Shown: piece after piece, positions 50,126-60,527 of the stretch
Position numbering within the stretch: the first letter of the stretch is position 1
Layout: each line of letters begins with the position of its first letter
Origin: Ruixingdingia sedimenti
GTDB lineage: Bacteria > Pseudomonadota > Alphaproteobacteria > Rhodobacterales > Rhodobacteraceae
DNA length: 64,000 nucleotides
Assembly: GCF_031432425.1 (NCBI RefSeq)
Contig: NZ_JAVKPH010000012.1
Span: forward strand, 1 to 64,000
Reading direction: 5' to 3'
The notes under the pieces: model-generated
Seen by the model: only the letters and a program-made list of their open reading frames with translations
Database searches by the model: none
Told to the model about the DNA's origin: nothing
Program-made: the position numbers and the translations under genes

Positions 50126-50363
50126 GCGGCACGGCCGGGCGGGCCCCGGCGCCCGCGCATCCGTAGGCCGGCGCTCGCCCCGGCGGCCTTTCCTGCGCGC
50201 CTACGGGCCCGCAGCCATAGGCTCAGCGTGGGGGTGCTACAGGCGTTCGCCCTGCCTTCGGGCATTTTTCTTGAAATGAGGCGGCTTCCCTTCACCTTGG
50301 GCGGCGGCCCGGCCCCCCTGACCCCGGCCGGCGGCCCCACATAACGATTGACGCGGAGGAACC

Positions 50364-51380
50364 ATGTCGCCCAAGCTTTCCACCCTGCTCGCCTCGGCGG
50401 CGCTCGCGCTGGCCCTGCCGGCGGCGGCCCAGGAAACCACCTACAAATTCGCGCATTTCCTGCCCGCGACGCACCCTCTCTGGGTCGATGGCGGTCAGGT
50501 CTTCACCGATGCCGTGACCGAGGCCACCGGCGGCAACACCAAATGGGAAGTGTTCCCCGCCGGCCAGTTGGGCAAGGACAACCTCGCCGTCGTGACCTCT
50601 GGTCTTGCCGATATCTCGATCATCGCCACCTCCTACGCGCCCGAGAAATTCCCCGTCAGTTCGGTGTCGGAACTGCCGGGCCTCTATGCCAGCGCCTGCG
50701 AGGGCACGGGCCGGTTCTGGCATCTGGCGAAAGAGGGCGGGCCGATCGACGTGGCGGAATACGACCCGCTCGGCATCCGGGTGCTCTATGTGCTGACGCT
50801 GCCGCCCTACACGCTGATGACCACCCGCAAGGCCGTCGGCACCAAGGCCGAACTCGAGGGGCTCAAGATCCGCGCCAACGGCCCGGCGATGGACAAGACG
50901 ATCCGCGCGCTCGGCGCGGTGCCGGTGCGCGTACCGTCGAGCGAGATGTACGACGCCTCCAGCCGCGGCACCATCGACGGCGCGGTCTACCCCTATGGCG
51001 GCGTCACGCCCTACAAGCTGGAAGAGGTGCTGCACTACGGCACCCAGGGCGCGATGCTCGGTTCCGGCAGCATCCTGATCGCGATGAGCCAGAAGGGCTG
51101 GGACAGCCTGTCCGACGACATGAAGACGGTGTTCGACGCGGCCGCCGCCAAGGCGCAGCGCAACCTCTGCGAGGCGCAGGACCGGCAGGAAGCCATGTTC
51201 CGCGACGAGATCGTGGCCAAGGCCGGGTTCACGGTGGTCGAACTGTCGCAGGAAGAACGCGACCTGTGGCAGACGGCGCTGTCCTCGGTGGCCGAGGACT
51301 GGGCAAAGGAAATGGACGCCCAGGGCAAGAACGGCAGCGCGCTGCTCGACGCCTATCGCGCGGCGGACCCGGCGTTCTGA
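50364..51380 (+). CDS. Orphan TRAP transporter substrate-binding protein (DctP family)
   Basis: Periplasmic binding protein of 338 residues for a TRAP-type importer. Signal peptide MSPKLSTLLASAALALALPA (then AAAQ) is followed by YKFAHFLPATHPLWVDGGQVF and EGLKIRANGPAMDKTIRALG, the latter including the conserved Arg that binds a carboxylate. GCGGAGGAACC precedes the ATG. Neither DctQ nor DctM genes are nearby, so it must work with membrane subunits encoded elsewhere. It is followed by a strong terminator, so it is a single-gene unit. Confidence 0.88.
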   Translation: MSPKLSTLLASAALALALPAAAQETTYKFAHFLPATHPLWVDGGQVFTDAVTEATGGNTKWEVFPAGQLGKDNLAVVTSGLADISIIATSYAPEKFPVSSVSELPGLYASACEGTGRFWHLAKEGGPIDVAEYDPLGIRVLYVLTLPPYTLMTTRKAVGTKAELEGLKIRANGPAMDKTIRALGAVPVRVPSSEMYDASSRGTIDGAVYPYGGVTPYKLEEVLHYGTQGAMLGSGSILIAMSQKGWDSLSDDMKTVFDAAAAKAQRNLCEAQDRQEAMFRDEIVAKAGFTVVELSQEERDLWQTALSSVAEDWAKEMDAQGKNGSALLDAYRAADPAF

Positions 51381-51396
51381 TCCGCCCCCGCATGAC

Positions 51397-51425
51397 AAAA
51401 GGCGCGGGTCCCGCCCGCGCCTTTT
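51397..51425. terminator. Terminator after the TRAP binding-protein gene
   Basis: AAAAGGCGCGGG-TCCCG-CCCGCGCCTTTT is a perfect 12-bp stem, with the run of A on one side and T on the other, so it may end transcripts from both strands. It lies 17 bases past the stop. Confidence 0.85.
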
Positions 51426-51541
51426 CCCCTGGCCCGTCCGGGGCAGGCCCCGCCCCGCATCGTCGGGCGCACCCGACCTTCGCGCGCGGTACGGCCGCGG
51501 AAACCGGCCCTGCCGGCCCGCCGCACGCATGAAACGGCGTG

Positions 51542-51570
51542 CGTCACTTTCTGTCCCGAAATATCCCCAC
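51542..51570 (-). repeat. ATATTT/GACAGAAAATGA repeat, copy
   Basis: CACTTTCTGTCCCGAAATAT continues into CCCCA, matching the right arm at 6765-6788 with a few changes. It lies between the convergent TRAP binding-protein and frmA genes. Confidence 0.65.
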
Positions 51571-51662
51571 GCGGCGCGGCCCCGCCCCTTCCGCCCGCAC
51601 CGCCGCCGGGCGGATGCCCCACCGATGACGCAGGCTGTAGGCCGGGGCGCGCCCCGGCCCGA

Positions 51663-52793
<1,131 letters not shown>

Positions 52794-52960
52794 GGGTTCG
52801 GTTCCTCCTTGGACTGCGGGCGGCAGGCTGGGGCAAATCGGCACGGATTGCAACCACGGGGCTGCGATCCGGGGCGGTGCGGTCGCGCGATGGTGAGGGT
52901 AGGGGGATTGCCGCCGCGCGCCCGATGGCCCAAGCTGGCACGGACCAGACCGGAGCCCCG

Positions 52961-53362
52961 ATGCACGCCCCCCGCCGCGCCCCCGCCCTGATCTTCGCCG
53001 CCGCCATCGCGGCGCTGGCCGCCTGCGTGGCCGCCCCCCCGGCCGGCGGCGCGGCGGAAACGCCCCGCCCGGGGGCCGCTGTCGAGGCCCCCATCCCGGA
53101 AGGACGCCCCGCGATGAAACCCCCGCAAGGATTCGGCGCCATGAAGCCCCCCGCCCCCCCGCCGGACGAGGCCGACGCCTGCGGCGCGGCGGCGCTCCAG
53201 CCGCTGGTGGGCCAGCCGCTGTCGGCCTTCGATCCCCGCACCGCCAAGGGCCGCGTCCGCATCATCCGCCCCGGCACGATGGTGACGATGGACTACAGCG
53301 CCACGCGGCTGAACGTCAGCCTGGACGGGGCAGAGATCATCACCCGCATCCACTGCGGCTAG
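52961..53362 (+). CDS. I78-family peptidase inhibitor, predicted lipoprotein
   Basis: A 133-residue exported protein. A hydrophobic leader ends in a lipobox (ALAAC, Cys22), followed by a Pro/Ala-rich linker. The C-terminal 60 residues match the I78 family: CGAAALQPLVGQPLSAFD, RIIRPGTMVTMDYSATRLNV and a final IHCG. The two Cys at both ends of the domain likely form the single disulfide of the family. It would protect the envelope against serine proteases. The start at 52961 was chosen because the signal sequence begins directly after; a longer frame from 52877 adds an unlikely leader. Confidence 0.85.
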   Translation: MHAPRRAPALIFAAAIAALAACVAAPPAGGAAETPRPGAAVEAPIPEGRPAMKPPQGFGAMKPPAPPPDEADACGAAALQPLVGQPLSAFDPRTAKGRVRIIRPGTMVTMDYSATRLNVSLDGAEIITRIHCG

Positions 53363-53402
53363 GGCCGCCACCCCGGCGGGCCTGCCGGTGGAAAGAACGG
53401 GG

Positions 53403-53504
53403 CGCCTCCGGCGGGAGTATTTGGGAAAAGGCGAAGCGGCAGGCGCCGCCCTCTTCATTTTCTGTCCTTAAATATCCCGGGGTCCGGGGCAGCGCCCCGG
53501 CGCC
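53403..53504. repeat. Inverted pair of the ATATTT repeat
   Basis: The left part GCCTCCGGCGGGAGTATTTG (53404) and the right part CTTCATTTTCTGTCCTTAAA (53453), which runs on into TATCCCGG, are both dispersed repeat units, here facing each other with a G+C dyad (GGTCCGGGGCAGCGCCCCGG) at the right. It lies between the I78 gene and the aldehyde dehydrogenase gene. Confidence 0.65.
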
Positions 53505-53527
53505 GCGCCCGCCATTGCATCCCCGGC

Positions 53528-53544
53528 AACAGGAAAACCCTATG
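53528..53544. promoter_or_regulatory. CATAGG-N5-CCTATG-like site upstream of an aldehyde dehydrogenase gene
   Basis: AACAGG-AAAAC-CCTATG, 87 bases before the start at 53631. The right half is exact and the left half matches 4 of 6. The same dyad type recurs at 56770 and 62762, in the other two control regions of this catabolic cluster. Confidence 0.4.
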
Positions 53545-53630
53545 TCCCCTCGCGGACGCCCGATGGCCGGCGCCGTTGCGGCCATGGCCGGGCGGCGCGA
53601 TCCTGCCCCGGACTGACCGAGGAGGGCATC

Positions 53631-55133
53631 ATGGCACAGGCCACGCAGGCCGCGGGCGCGCCGCTGGAACGGTTCGAGCATCTCTATATCAACGGCCAAT
53701 GGGTCAAGCCCATCGACGGCGGGATGATCGAAAGCATCGACCCCGCCACGGGCCGCCCTTGGGCGCTGGTGGCGATGGGCGGCCGGGGGGACATCGACCT
53801 CGCGGTCGAGGCCGCGCGGGCGGCCTTCCGCGGCCCGTGGCGGCGCATGCCGGGGCACGAACGCGCCGCCGTCCTGCGCCGCTTCGCCGATGCCTATCAG
53901 GCGGCGATTCCGGAAATGGCGGTGCTGGAATCGCGCGACAGCGGGCGGATCATCGTGGACTGCCGCGCCGATCTGGGCGCGCATGTGCAATGGTACCAGT
54001 GGTTCGCCTCGCTGGCCGACAAGGCGCAGGGCGCCACGATCCCGATCGACGACAGCGTGCATTGCTTCACCACCCGGGTGCCGGTGGGGGTCGTCGGCGC
54101 GATCACACCGTGGAACGCACCGCTGCTGACGATCTGCCTCAAGCTCGGCGCGGCGCTGGCGGCGGGCTGCACGCTGGTGGTCAAGCCGTCTGACAACACG
54201 CCGGTGACGACGCTGTTGCTGGGCCGGATCGCGCAACAGGCGGGGCTGCCGCCCGGCGTGCTGAACATCGTGCCCGGCAACGGGCGCGCGGTGGGCGAGC
54301 ATCTGGTGGCCCATCCGGGGGTCGACAAGATTTCCTTCACCGGCGCGGGGGCGACGGCGAAACAGATGCTGCGCACCGGGGCCGACACGCTGAAACGCTT
54401 CACCTTCGAGCTTGGCGGCAAGGCGCCCCATATCATCTTTGCCGATGCCGATCTGGAACAGGCGCTGAATTCGGCCACCTCTTCGGCCTGGACGAACTGC
54501 GGGCAAAGCTGCGCGCTCGGCGCGCGGGTGCTGGTGGAACGGCCCGTCTATGACCGCGTGGTCGAGATGTTCCGCGCCCGGGCGGCGACGGTGAAGGTGG
54601 GCATGCCGCTGGACGAGGCGACCCGGATGGGGCCGCAGAACAGCCGCCAGCAGCTGGAAAAGACGCTGTCCTATTTCGACATCGGCCGGGCCGAGGGCGC
54701 CGAACTGATCGCCGGCGGCCGCCGCATCGACGCACCGGGGCTGGCAGAGGGCTATTTCGTCGAACCCACCGTCTATGCCGGGGCCGACAACCGGATGCGC
54801 ATCGCGCGCGAGGAAATCTTTGGCCCCGTGGCCACCATCATCCCCTTCGAGGGCGAGGACGAGGCGGTCGAGATCGCCAACGACACGCCCTATGGCCTGA
54901 CCTCGGGCCTGTGGACGAACGATCTGGGCCGCGCGCACCGGGTGGCGAACCGGATCGAGGCGGGCATCGTCTGGGTCAACACCTACCGCTTTCTGCGCTG
55001 GTCCACCCCCTACGGCGGGTTCCGCCAAAGCGGATGGGGCCGCGAAAACGGCATCGACGCGCTGGACCCCTATCTGGAAACCCGCACCACGGTGATTTCC
55101 ACCACCGGGCAGGCCGCAAACCCCTATGCCTGA
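53631..55133 (+). CDS. NAD(P)-dependent aldehyde dehydrogenase
   Basis: A 500-residue member of the ALDH superfamily. Catalytic Cys is in TNCGQSCALGARV, the general base Glu in RFTFELGGKAPH, and ITPWNAPLLTICLKLG and EEIFGPVATIIPF are typical. GAGGAGGGCATC precedes the ATG at 53631. The next aldehyde dehydrogenase gene is convergent, with a shared terminator between. Substrate unknown; being beside CoA-linked catabolic genes, it probably oxidises a pathway aldehyde or semialdehyde. Confidence 0.92.
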   Translation: MAQATQAAGAPLERFEHLYINGQWVKPIDGGMIESIDPATGRPWALVAMGGRGDIDLAVEAARAAFRGPWRRMPGHERAAVLRRFADAYQAAIPEMAVLESRDSGRIIVDCRADLGAHVQWYQWFASLADKAQGATIPIDDSVHCFTTRVPVGVVGAITPWNAPLLTICLKLGAALAAGCTLVVKPSDNTPVTTLLLGRIAQQAGLPPGVLNIVPGNGRAVGEHLVAHPGVDKISFTGAGATAKQMLRTGADTLKRFTFELGGKAPHIIFADADLEQALNSATSSAWTNCGQSCALGARVLVERPVYDRVVEMFRARAATVKVGMPLDEATRMGPQNSRQQLEKTLSYFDIGRAEGAELIAGGRRIDAPGLAEGYFVEPTVYAGADNRMRIAREEIFGPVATIIPFEGEDEAVEIANDTPYGLTSGLWTNDLGRAHRVANRIEAGIVWVNTYRFLRWSTPYGGFRQSGWGRENGIDALDPYLETRTTVISTTGQAANPYA

Positions 55134-55138
55134 ACGCG

Positions 55139-55168
55139 AAAGGCCCCGTGGCATCCCACGGGGCCTTT
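55139..55168. terminator. Bidirectional terminator between two aldehyde dehydrogenase genes
   Basis: AAAGGCCCCGTG-GCATCC-CACGGGGCCTTT is a perfect 12-bp stem with A-run and T-run, between convergent genes that stop at 55133 and 55187. Confidence 0.88.
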
Positions 55169-55186
55169 CCTGTCCCGCACCAAGCC

Positions 55187-56674
55187 TCAGTCGAGGTTCA
55201 TGTAGATCGCTTTCGGGTAGAGGAAGCTTTCCACATGGTCCCGCGCGCCCTTCCAGCCATAGCCGCTCATCTTCGTGCCGCCGAAGCCGACGGCGGGGTC
55301 GATGACGCCATAGCAGTTGACCCAGACCGTCCCGGCCTGGATGCGCTGCGCGACCTTGTGGGCGGTGGACACGTTCTGCGTCCAGACCCCGCCGGCAAGG
55401 CCGTAGGGCGTATCGTTGGCCAGCCGCAGCGCATCTTCGGCATCGTCGAAGGGGATGACCGAGGCGACGGGGCCGAAGATTTCCTCGCGCGCGATGGTCA
55501 TCGTGTTGTCGGCGCCGGCAAAGACGGTCGGTTCCACGAAGAACCCGCCCGCCAGATCGCCGCCGAGCCGCCGCCCGCCCGCGGCCAGCGTCGCCTCGCC
55601 CCCGCCGACGCCGATGTAATGCATCACCCGGTCGAGTTGCCGCTGAGAGATCAGCGGCCCGATCTGCGTCGCAGGGTCGAGCCCGTTACCGACGCGGATC
55701 GACCCGGCGAAGGTCTTGAGCCGTTCCACGAATTCGTCATGGATCGACCGCTGGACGAAGATCCGGCTGCCGGCGACGCAGATCTGCCCGCTGTTGGTAT
55801 AGACCCCCATCGCCGCGCCCGGCACCGCCTTGTCCAGATCGGCATCGGCGAACACGATGTCGGGCGACTTGCCGCCCAGTTCCAGCTGCAGCCGCTTGAG
55901 GTTGCCGGCGGAGGCCCGCACGATCGCCTGCGCCGTGGGGACGGACCCGGTAAAGGCGATCCGGTCCACATCCATATGTTCGGCCAGCGCCTGCCCCGCG
56001 TCACGGCCGAGGCCCGTCACCACGTTGATGACACCCTCCGGCACCCCCGCCTCCAGCATCAGTTCCGACACGCGCAGCACCGACAGCGAGGCATCCTCGG
56101 CCGGTTTCAGCACCGCGGTGCAGCCGGTCGCCAGCGCGGGGCCATAGACCCACCACATGCCCATCAAGGGCCCGTTCCACGGGATGATCCCGCCGACGAC
56201 CCCCACCGGCGCCATCTGCCGCAGCGTCAGGAAGTTCCCGGGCAGCGAATTGCGCGACGGCGCGATGCCACCCGACTCGCACTGGCCGGCGAAGAACAGC
56301 AGCAGTTGCGAGATCCAGTCGCGATAGGCCCGGGTGCGCAGCAGCGGCGCACCCATGTCCATCGTCTCGATCATCGCCAGTTCGTCGAAATTGTCCATCA
56401 GCGCGTCATGGACCCGGTGCATCAGCTTGCGCCGCTGATGCGGGGTGAAGCGGCTCCACTCGCCCTCGAACGCCTTGCGGGCGGCGGCGACGGCGCGGTC
56501 GATGTCTTCCTTGCCGCCCTTGGCGATGCGGCACAGATGTTCGCCCGTGGCCGGGTTGATCGCGTCCAGCACCTCGCCAGAGGCGGCATCCACCCAGTTG
56601 CCGCCGATCAGCATCTTCTTGGTGCCGCCGATGAATGCCGGAACCTCGACCGGCGTTGCCCCTTGAACCGTCAT
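55187..56674 (-). CDS. NAD(P)-dependent aldehyde dehydrogenase (second, convergent copy)
   Basis: A 495-residue member of the ALDH superfamily, only moderately like the previous one. Catalytic Cys is in NSGQICVAGSRIF, Glu in QLELGGKSPDI, with IIPWNGPLMGMWW in the substrate channel region. The start at 56674 (MTVQGATPVEV) has GGAGGGGCGC upstream. The frame is open further upstream without a ribosome site. It is divergent from the first MmgE/PrpD gene, and both share a control region with two palindromes. Confidence 0.92.
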   Translation of the reverse strand: MTVQGATPVEVPAFIGGTKKMLIGGNWVDAASGEVLDAINPATGEHLCRIAKGGKEDIDRAVAAARKAFEGEWSRFTPHQRRKLMHRVHDALMDNFDELAMIETMDMGAPLLRTRAYRDWISQLLLFFAGQCESGGIAPSRNSLPGNFLTLRQMAPVGVVGGIIPWNGPLMGMWWVYGPALATGCTAVLKPAEDASLSVLRVSELMLEAGVPEGVINVVTGLGRDAGQALAEHMDVDRIAFTGSVPTAQAIVRASAGNLKRLQLELGGKSPDIVFADADLDKAVPGAAMGVYTNSGQICVAGSRIFVQRSIHDEFVERLKTFAGSIRVGNGLDPATQIGPLISQRQLDRVMHYIGVGGGEATLAAGGRRLGGDLAGGFFVEPTVFAGADNTMTIAREEIFGPVASVIPFDDAEDALRLANDTPYGLAGGVWTQNVSTAHKVAQRIQAGTVWVNCYGVIDPAVGFGGTKMSGYGWKGARDHVESFLYPKAIYMNLD

Positions 56675-56747
56675 GCGCGCCCCTCCTCCTCGCGTGCTGC
56701 CGCGCGCATCAAAGCGGCTGGGAAGGGGTTTGAACAGGGGCGGCGGG

Positions 56748-56764
56748 GGCAGGAAATTCCTGCC
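56748..56764. promoter_or_regulatory. Palindrome GGCAGGAA-A-TTCCTGCC
   Basis: A perfect 8-bp inverted repeat with a 1-base centre, 74 bases upstream of the minus-strand aldehyde dehydrogenase start. Its form suggests a dimeric repressor operator (for example TetR or GntR type). Confidence 0.5.
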
Positions 56765-56769
56765 GCAGC

Positions 56770-56786
56770 CATAGGGAAACCCTATC
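56770..56786. promoter_or_regulatory. LysR-like dyad CATAGG-GAAAC-CCTATC
   Basis: ATAGGG-AAA-CCCTAT is a perfect palindrome and fits T-N11-A (T56772, A56784). It lies 6 bases beyond the previous palindrome. Related sites lie at 53528 and 62762. Confidence 0.5.
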
Positions 56787-57089
56787 CAGACCGCCCGCCG
56801 CGGCCGCCCGATACGGCGCGAACGCACGATGATACCACCTTCGCGCCGCCCCCGCAGTCCGGGGCGGCCAGCGGGGGCGAACCACAGGTTCCGCCTATGA
56901 CCAGTCAAAGAAAAACGGGATGGTCGCGCCCCCGAGCTGTGGGTAGCAACGGTGCAGGGACCAGCCGGCCCTGTCCCGCACGGGGGCATGCCTCGGATCG
57001 GTGTTCGTGCCATGATCGGCGCGTCACCGGGCGGGGCCCTGCCCCGTTCCGCTGCGGCCCGCAGCCCGGCATGAAGGGGAGGACCTGCC

Positions 57090-58535
57090 GTGACGACAAT
57101 GGTTCAGAAATTCGCCCGTCTGGCGAAATCCACCACCCTGACGGATCTGCCGGCAGAGGCGGTGAACGAATCCTGCCGCATCCTGCTCGATTCCATCGGC
57201 GTCGCGGTGGCGGGGATCTACGAACTCAAGGGCAAGGCGGGCATCGAATACGGCCGCCTGACCGGCGGGCCGGTGGGCGCGGGCGATGCGACGATCATGG
57301 GCACCGGCGACCGGGTGTCGGTCTTCGGCGCGGCCTTCGCGAACGGCGAGTTGATCAACACCCTCGACATGGACGCGGTGATGCCGCCCGGCCATGTCAC
57401 CCCCTATGTGCTGCCCGGCATCATGGCGGTCGGGGAATCGCTGGCGAAGGACGGCCGGTCGGTGATCGAGGCCATCGCCGTCGGGCACGAGATTTCCTGC
57501 CGCATCGGCATGGGGATGGACTATCTGCGCGACACCAAGGACGGCAAGGTCGACCCGCCGCCGGTCTTCGGCTATGCCGAGACGATCTTCGGCGCCGCCG
57601 CCGCCATCGGCATGCTGCGCGGCCATTCCGAGGAGGTGCTGGCCAACGGCCTCGGCGTCGCGGGCTCGATCTCGCCGGTCAATTCGCAGGTGGCGTGGTT
57701 CCAGCATGCGCCGTCCTCGACGATCAAGTACCTGCATGCGGGCGTGCTGACCCAATCGGCCTTCACCGCGGCCTATGCGGCGGAACTGGGCCATCGCGGC
57801 GACATCCAGATCCTCGACGACGCGGAATTCGGCTATCGCCGCTTCATCGGCACGCGGCGCTGGTTCGCCGACAGGATGGTGGAAAACCTCGGCGAGGAAT
57901 GGCGCTTCGTCCAGCTGTCGACCTTCAAGCCCTACCCGCATTGCCGCATCCTGCACGCGCTGATCGACGAGATGACCGAGATGCTCGACACCAACCGGAT
58001 CGGGGTCGAGGAGATCGAGGGCATCAAGGTCTTTGTCGAGGGGATGGTGGAACAGCCCGTCTGGCTGAACCGCGAAATCCTGACCCCGCACGACGCGCAG
58101 TTTTCCATCGCCCACGGCATCGCGGTGGGCGCCCATCGCGTGCCCCCGGGGCGCGCGTGGATGGACCCCGGCCTGATCTTCGGCGACTCGGTGATGAACC
58201 TGATGAAGAAGGTCACGCACGAGGTGCACCCCGATTACGTCAAGCTGCTGACCGGCAATGCCGCCAGCCGCCCGGCGAAACTGGAAATCAGGGCGCGCGG
58301 CCAGATCTTCACCGGCGAACGGCGCTATCCCAAGGGGTCCAAATCCCCCGACCCGGCCAGCTTCATGACCGACGGGGAACTGATCGCCAAATTCCTGAAC
58401 AACGTCGACGGCATCCTGCCCCGGGCGAATGCGGAACGGATCGTCGATCTGGCGATGAACCTCGCCAAGGTCGAGGACATGGGCGAGATCATGCGCCTGA
58501 CCGCACCCACCCCGGGCACGGCCGCCGCCGCCTGA
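57090..58535 (+). CDS. MmgE/PrpD family protein, first copy
   Basis: A 481-residue protein of the family that includes 2-methylcitrate dehydratase PrpD, cis-aconitate decarboxylase and iminodisuccinate epimerase. Visible marks are ESCRILLDSIGVAVAG, GAAFANGELINTLDMDAVMP (PrpD usually has a His-Asp pair here, here Leu-Asp-Met-Asp), ISCRIGMGM, and STFKPYPHCRILHALID with the conserved Pro-His/Cys region. It starts with GTG at 57090, 7 bases after GGGGAGG. It heads a plus-strand run with an acyl-CoA synthetase, an enoyl-CoA hydratase and a second MmgE/PrpD. Its substrate is unknown. Confidence 0.85.
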   Translation: MTTMVQKFARLAKSTTLTDLPAEAVNESCRILLDSIGVAVAGIYELKGKAGIEYGRLTGGPVGAGDATIMGTGDRVSVFGAAFANGELINTLDMDAVMPPGHVTPYVLPGIMAVGESLAKDGRSVIEAIAVGHEISCRIGMGMDYLRDTKDGKVDPPPVFGYAETIFGAAAAIGMLRGHSEEVLANGLGVAGSISPVNSQVAWFQHAPSSTIKYLHAGVLTQSAFTAAYAAELGHRGDIQILDDAEFGYRRFIGTRRWFADRMVENLGEEWRFVQLSTFKPYPHCRILHALIDEMTEMLDTNRIGVEEIEGIKVFVEGMVEQPVWLNREILTPHDAQFSIAHGIAVGAHRVPPGRAWMDPGLIFGDSVMNLMKKVTHEVHPDYVKLLTGNAASRPAKLEIRARGQIFTGERRYPKGSKSPDPASFMTDGELIAKFLNNVDGILPRANAERIVDLAMNLAKVEDMGEIMRLTAPTPGTAAAA

Positions 58536-58588
58536 CCTGACCCAAGGCGCGGCCCCGCCGAAGGGGCCCGCGCAACCGGAGACCCTGC

Positions 58589-60517
58589 ATGAACGCGAGC
58601 CAATCCTGGATCCCGCAACAGCGCCATTTCGAAAAGGCCCATGTCCTCAGGCTGGCCGAAAGGCTCGGCGTGGCGGATTATGACGCGCTTCTGGCGCTGT
58701 CGGTCGAAAAGCCCGATGTCTACTGGCGGGCGGCCATCGACTTTCTGGGCATCCGGTGGAACCGCGCGCCCGATGATTATGTCGATCTGTCGCGCGGCAG
58801 GGAATTTCCGCGCTGGTTTCCGGGCGGGCGGCTGAACTGGGTCGATACCGTTCTGGCCCATGCCGAAACCGCCCCGGACCGCATCGCCGTGATCGACGAG
58901 GCAGAGGACGGTTCCGTCCGCCGCCTGACCTTTGCCGAACTTGCCGTCATGATCCGCCGCTTTGCCGCCGGGCTGCGGGCCGAAGGCATCGGGCGGGGCG
59001 ACCGGGTGGGCCTGCTGTGCGACAACGGGATAGAGGCCACCGTTTCCCTGCTGGCGCTGGCCCATATGGGCGCGATCGTGGTGCCGCTTTTTTCCGGTTT
59101 CGGGGCAGAGGCCGTGGTGTCGCGGCTGGAACCGAGCGCGGCCAGGGCGGTGATCGCCACCACCGGCTTTTTCCGGCGCGGGAAATATGTGGACATGCAG
59201 CCGGTGATCCAGACCGCGCGGGGGCAACTGCCCTCGGTGCAGAAGGTGATCTGGAAATGTGCCCCGGGCGTGGCCGCGCCCCAGGGGGATCTGGACTGGA
59301 CGGCCGTCGCCGCCACGGCGGACGACAACCGCCCGGCCGAGGTGATGGACCCGATGGATCCGTTCATGGTCATCTACACCTCGGGCACCACCGGCAAGCC
59401 CAAGGGGCCGGTGCATACCCATGGCGGCTTTCCGCTGCGCATCGCGCATGATTCCGCGGTGCATTTCAACGTGGGGCCGGGCGACGTGTTCTGCTGGCCC
59501 GCCGACATGGGCTGGATCGCGGGTACGCTGGTGCTGGCCACGGCGCTGCTGCGCGGGGCGACGCTGGTGCTCTATTCCGGCGCGCCGGATTTCCCCGACT
59601 GGTCGCGCATGGGCAAGCTGATCGCGGATCACCGCATCACGCATTACGGATCGGCCCCCACGCTGATCCGGGGCTTGGCCGCGAACGAGGCGCTGGCGCT
59701 GCGACACGACCGGTCCGGCCTGCAACTGCTGATCACCGCGGGCGAGGTCATCGACGCCGAACATTTCCTGTGGTTCCAGAACGTGTTCGCCGCCAACGGC
59801 AGCCCGCTGATCAACTATACCGGCGGGACCGAGGTGTCGGGCGCGCTGCTGTCCAGCGTGCAGGTGAAACCCATCGCGCCGGGCGGGTTCAACACCGCAT
59901 CCCCCGGCATCGACGTGACCGTGACCGACGCCACCGGCAGGCCCGTCATGGGCGAAGTCGGCGAACTGGTGATCCGCGGCCCCTTCGTCGGCATGACGGC
60001 CAGTTTCTGGCAGGACGACGCGCGCTATCTCGACAGCTACTGGACCACGATCCCCGGCCTTTGGGTGCATGGCGATCTGGCGGTGAAAACGCCGGACGGC
60101 GGCTTTGTGATGATGGGCCGGTCGGACGATACGCTCAAGGTCGCGGGCAAGCGGCTCGGCCCGGCAGAGGTCGAGGAGGTCGTGCTGGAAATGTCCGAGA
60201 TTTCAGAGGCCGCGGCGGTCGGCATCAGCGATGCGGTCAAGGGGCAGAAGCTGATCGTGTTCGTGCTGCCCATGCCCGGTTTCGCGGGCGACCGCGACGA
60301 TCTGGCGAAACGGGCGGCCGATGCGGTGGGCGACCGCCTCGGCAAGCCCTTCAAGCCCGCGAAGGTGCATGTGGTGACGCAACTGCCCAAGACCCGTTCG
60401 GGCAAGATCATGCGCCGGTTGATCCGGCAGGCCTATGGCGGGGAAAAACTGGGCGACCTGTCCTCGCTCGACAATCCCGCGGCGCTGGACGAAATCGCCG
60501 CGCTCGGCACGCATTAA
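58589..60517 (+). CDS. Acetyl/propionyl-CoA synthetase-like acyl-CoA synthetase
   Basis: A 642-residue AMP-forming ligase with the N-terminal ACAS-type domain (VYWRAAIDFLGIRWNRAPDDYVD), ATP-binding VIYTSGTTGKPKGPVHTHGG, WPADMGWIAGTLVLA, and the C-terminal catalytic Lys in KTRSGKIMRRLIR. It would load a short or substituted carboxylic acid onto CoA. GGAGACC lies ahead of the ATG. It comes 53 bases after the first MmgE/PrpD gene and 10 before the hydratase gene, so it is part of one operon. Confidence 0.9.
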   Translation: MNASQSWIPQQRHFEKAHVLRLAERLGVADYDALLALSVEKPDVYWRAAIDFLGIRWNRAPDDYVDLSRGREFPRWFPGGRLNWVDTVLAHAETAPDRIAVIDEAEDGSVRRLTFAELAVMIRRFAAGLRAEGIGRGDRVGLLCDNGIEATVSLLALAHMGAIVVPLFSGFGAEAVVSRLEPSAARAVIATTGFFRRGKYVDMQPVIQTARGQLPSVQKVIWKCAPGVAAPQGDLDWTAVAATADDNRPAEVMDPMDPFMVIYTSGTTGKPKGPVHTHGGFPLRIAHDSAVHFNVGPGDVFCWPADMGWIAGTLVLATALLRGATLVLYSGAPDFPDWSRMGKLIADHRITHYGSAPTLIRGLAANEALALRHDRSGLQLLITAGEVIDAEHFLWFQNVFAANGSPLINYTGGTEVSGALLSSVQVKPIAPGGFNTASPGIDVTVTDATGRPVMGEVGELVIRGPFVGMTASFWQDDARYLDSYWTTIPGLWVHGDLAVKTPDGGFVMMGRSDDTLKVAGKRLGPAEVEEVVLEMSEISEAAAVGISDAVKGQKLIVFVLPMPGFAGDRDDLAKRAADAVGDRLGKPFKPAKVHVVTQLPKTRSGKIMRRLIRQAYGGEKLGDLSSLDNPAALDEIAALGTH

Positions 60518-60527
60518 GGAGAGACCG

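Larger units (their letters stand above)
49911..50363. other. 453-base gap between cytochrome c' and TRAP binding-protein genes
   Basis: It holds the terminator of the cytochrome gene (49950-49975), one dispersed repeat copy (50084-50125) and a G+C-rich remainder that must include the promoter of the next gene. No further gene is supported. Confidence 0.55.
56675..57089. other. 415-base divergent control region (aldehyde dehydrogenase / MmgE-PrpD)
   Basis: No gene. It carries two perfect palindromes, described separately (56748-56764 and 56770-56786), and must hold promoters in both directions. Confidence 0.6.
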
